From: RGIG3528 sp963649295
GTDB lineage: Bacteria; Bacillota; Clostridia; Lachnospirales; Lachnospiraceae
Assembly (NCBI GenBank): GCA_963649295.1
Contig: CAVJHK010000045.1
Coordinates: 1-13,956, forward strand
Direction: 5' to 3'
DNA length: 13,956 nt
The translations under genes and the position numbers were made by a program. A model generated the notes under the pieces. The model was not told the origin of the DNA and did not search any database. It saw only the letters and a program-made list of their open reading frames with translations. Below are positions 13,877 to 13,956 of this stretch, in pieces. How positions within the stretch are numbered: the first letter of the stretch is position 1; each line of letters begins with the position of its first letter.

Positions 13877-13956
13877 TTATTCGTTGTCCTTTTTGGTGTC
13901 ATCGTCGTTATCGTCGGTGGCGTCATCATCGGTGGCATCATCATCGTCATCATCAT
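13877..13956 (-). CDS. C-terminal end of a protein with an Asp-rich tail (partial)
   Basis: On the minus strand an open frame enters from the right edge and ends at TAA (13879-13877). The 25 visible residues are almost all Asp in blocks separated by Ala-Thr (DDDDDDATDDDATDDN), ending TKKDNE. The DNA has a repeating pattern built from GATGATGAC and GCCACC. A terminator follows 47 nt after the stop, which supports a real gene end. The protein's function cannot be known because the body of the gene is outside the window. Similar acidic tails occur on unrelated secreted, membrane or ribosome-associated proteins. Confidence 0.7.
   Translation of the reverse strand, partial: DDDDDDATDDDATDDNDDDTKKDNE

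Noticed and set aside
1..13956. CRISPR arrays, insertion sequences, integrases, toxin-antitoxin or restriction genes.
   Set aside because: I scanned the reading frames and repeats. No spacer-repeat pattern, transposase motif or defence-type gene is visible.

Overview
The window looks like a chromosomal segment from a low-to-moderate GC Gram-positive anaerobe, most likely a clostridium of the Lachnospiraceae type. This is inferred from strong AGGAG-type ribosome binding sites, a T-box leader, a tandem glycine riboswitch, a TagB/TagF-type CDP-glycerol transferase, a lipoprotein-anchored ABC solute-binding protein, and a hybrid histidine kinase of a style common in that group. I see no rRNA, tRNA, CRISPR array, insertion sequence or phage gene. 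All full-length genes appear intact.

Layout, left to right. (1) The 3' end of an S66 LD-carboxypeptidase gene (+) converges on purC (-). (2) After a 351-nt intergenic region with a good promoter comes a + strand unit: a soluble hybrid histidine kinase (GAF, three PAS-like modules, HisKA, HATPase, REC), an unrecognised 56-residue protein, and a CDP-glycerol glycerophosphotransferase family protein. (3) A consensus promoter drives a T-box leader with a UGG (Trp) specifier and a terminator, followed by a three-gene ABC importer (binding lipoprotein, permease, ATPase) of the type predicted to import tryptophan (TrpXYZ). (4) A promoter with a perfect 18-bp palindrome drives a tandem glycine riboswitch with terminators, ahead of an AgcS-type sodium:alanine/glycine symporter. 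(5) A bidirectional terminator separates this from a - strand block: glf (UDP-galactopyranose mutase), preceded by an unrecognised four-helix membrane protein with an Asp/Asn-rich linker, preceded in turn by the C-terminal end of a gene whose product ends in an almost pure Asp tail.

Themes. Two amino-acid uptake systems sit side by side, each under its own RNA sensor: uncharged tRNA-Trp for the ABC importer and free glycine for the symporter. Envelope functions appear several times (LD-carboxypeptidase, CDP-glycerol transferase, UDP-galactofuranose precursor synthesis), but they lie in separate transcription units.

Most genes belong to known families. The parts worth a second look are the 56-residue protein between the sensor kinase and the polymer transferase, the palindrome in the symporter promoter, the competing pairings in the glycine riboswitch expression platform, a second hairpin over the trpX start codon, and the pair of Asp-rich proteins at the right end. 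I did not find a clearly new multi-gene system.
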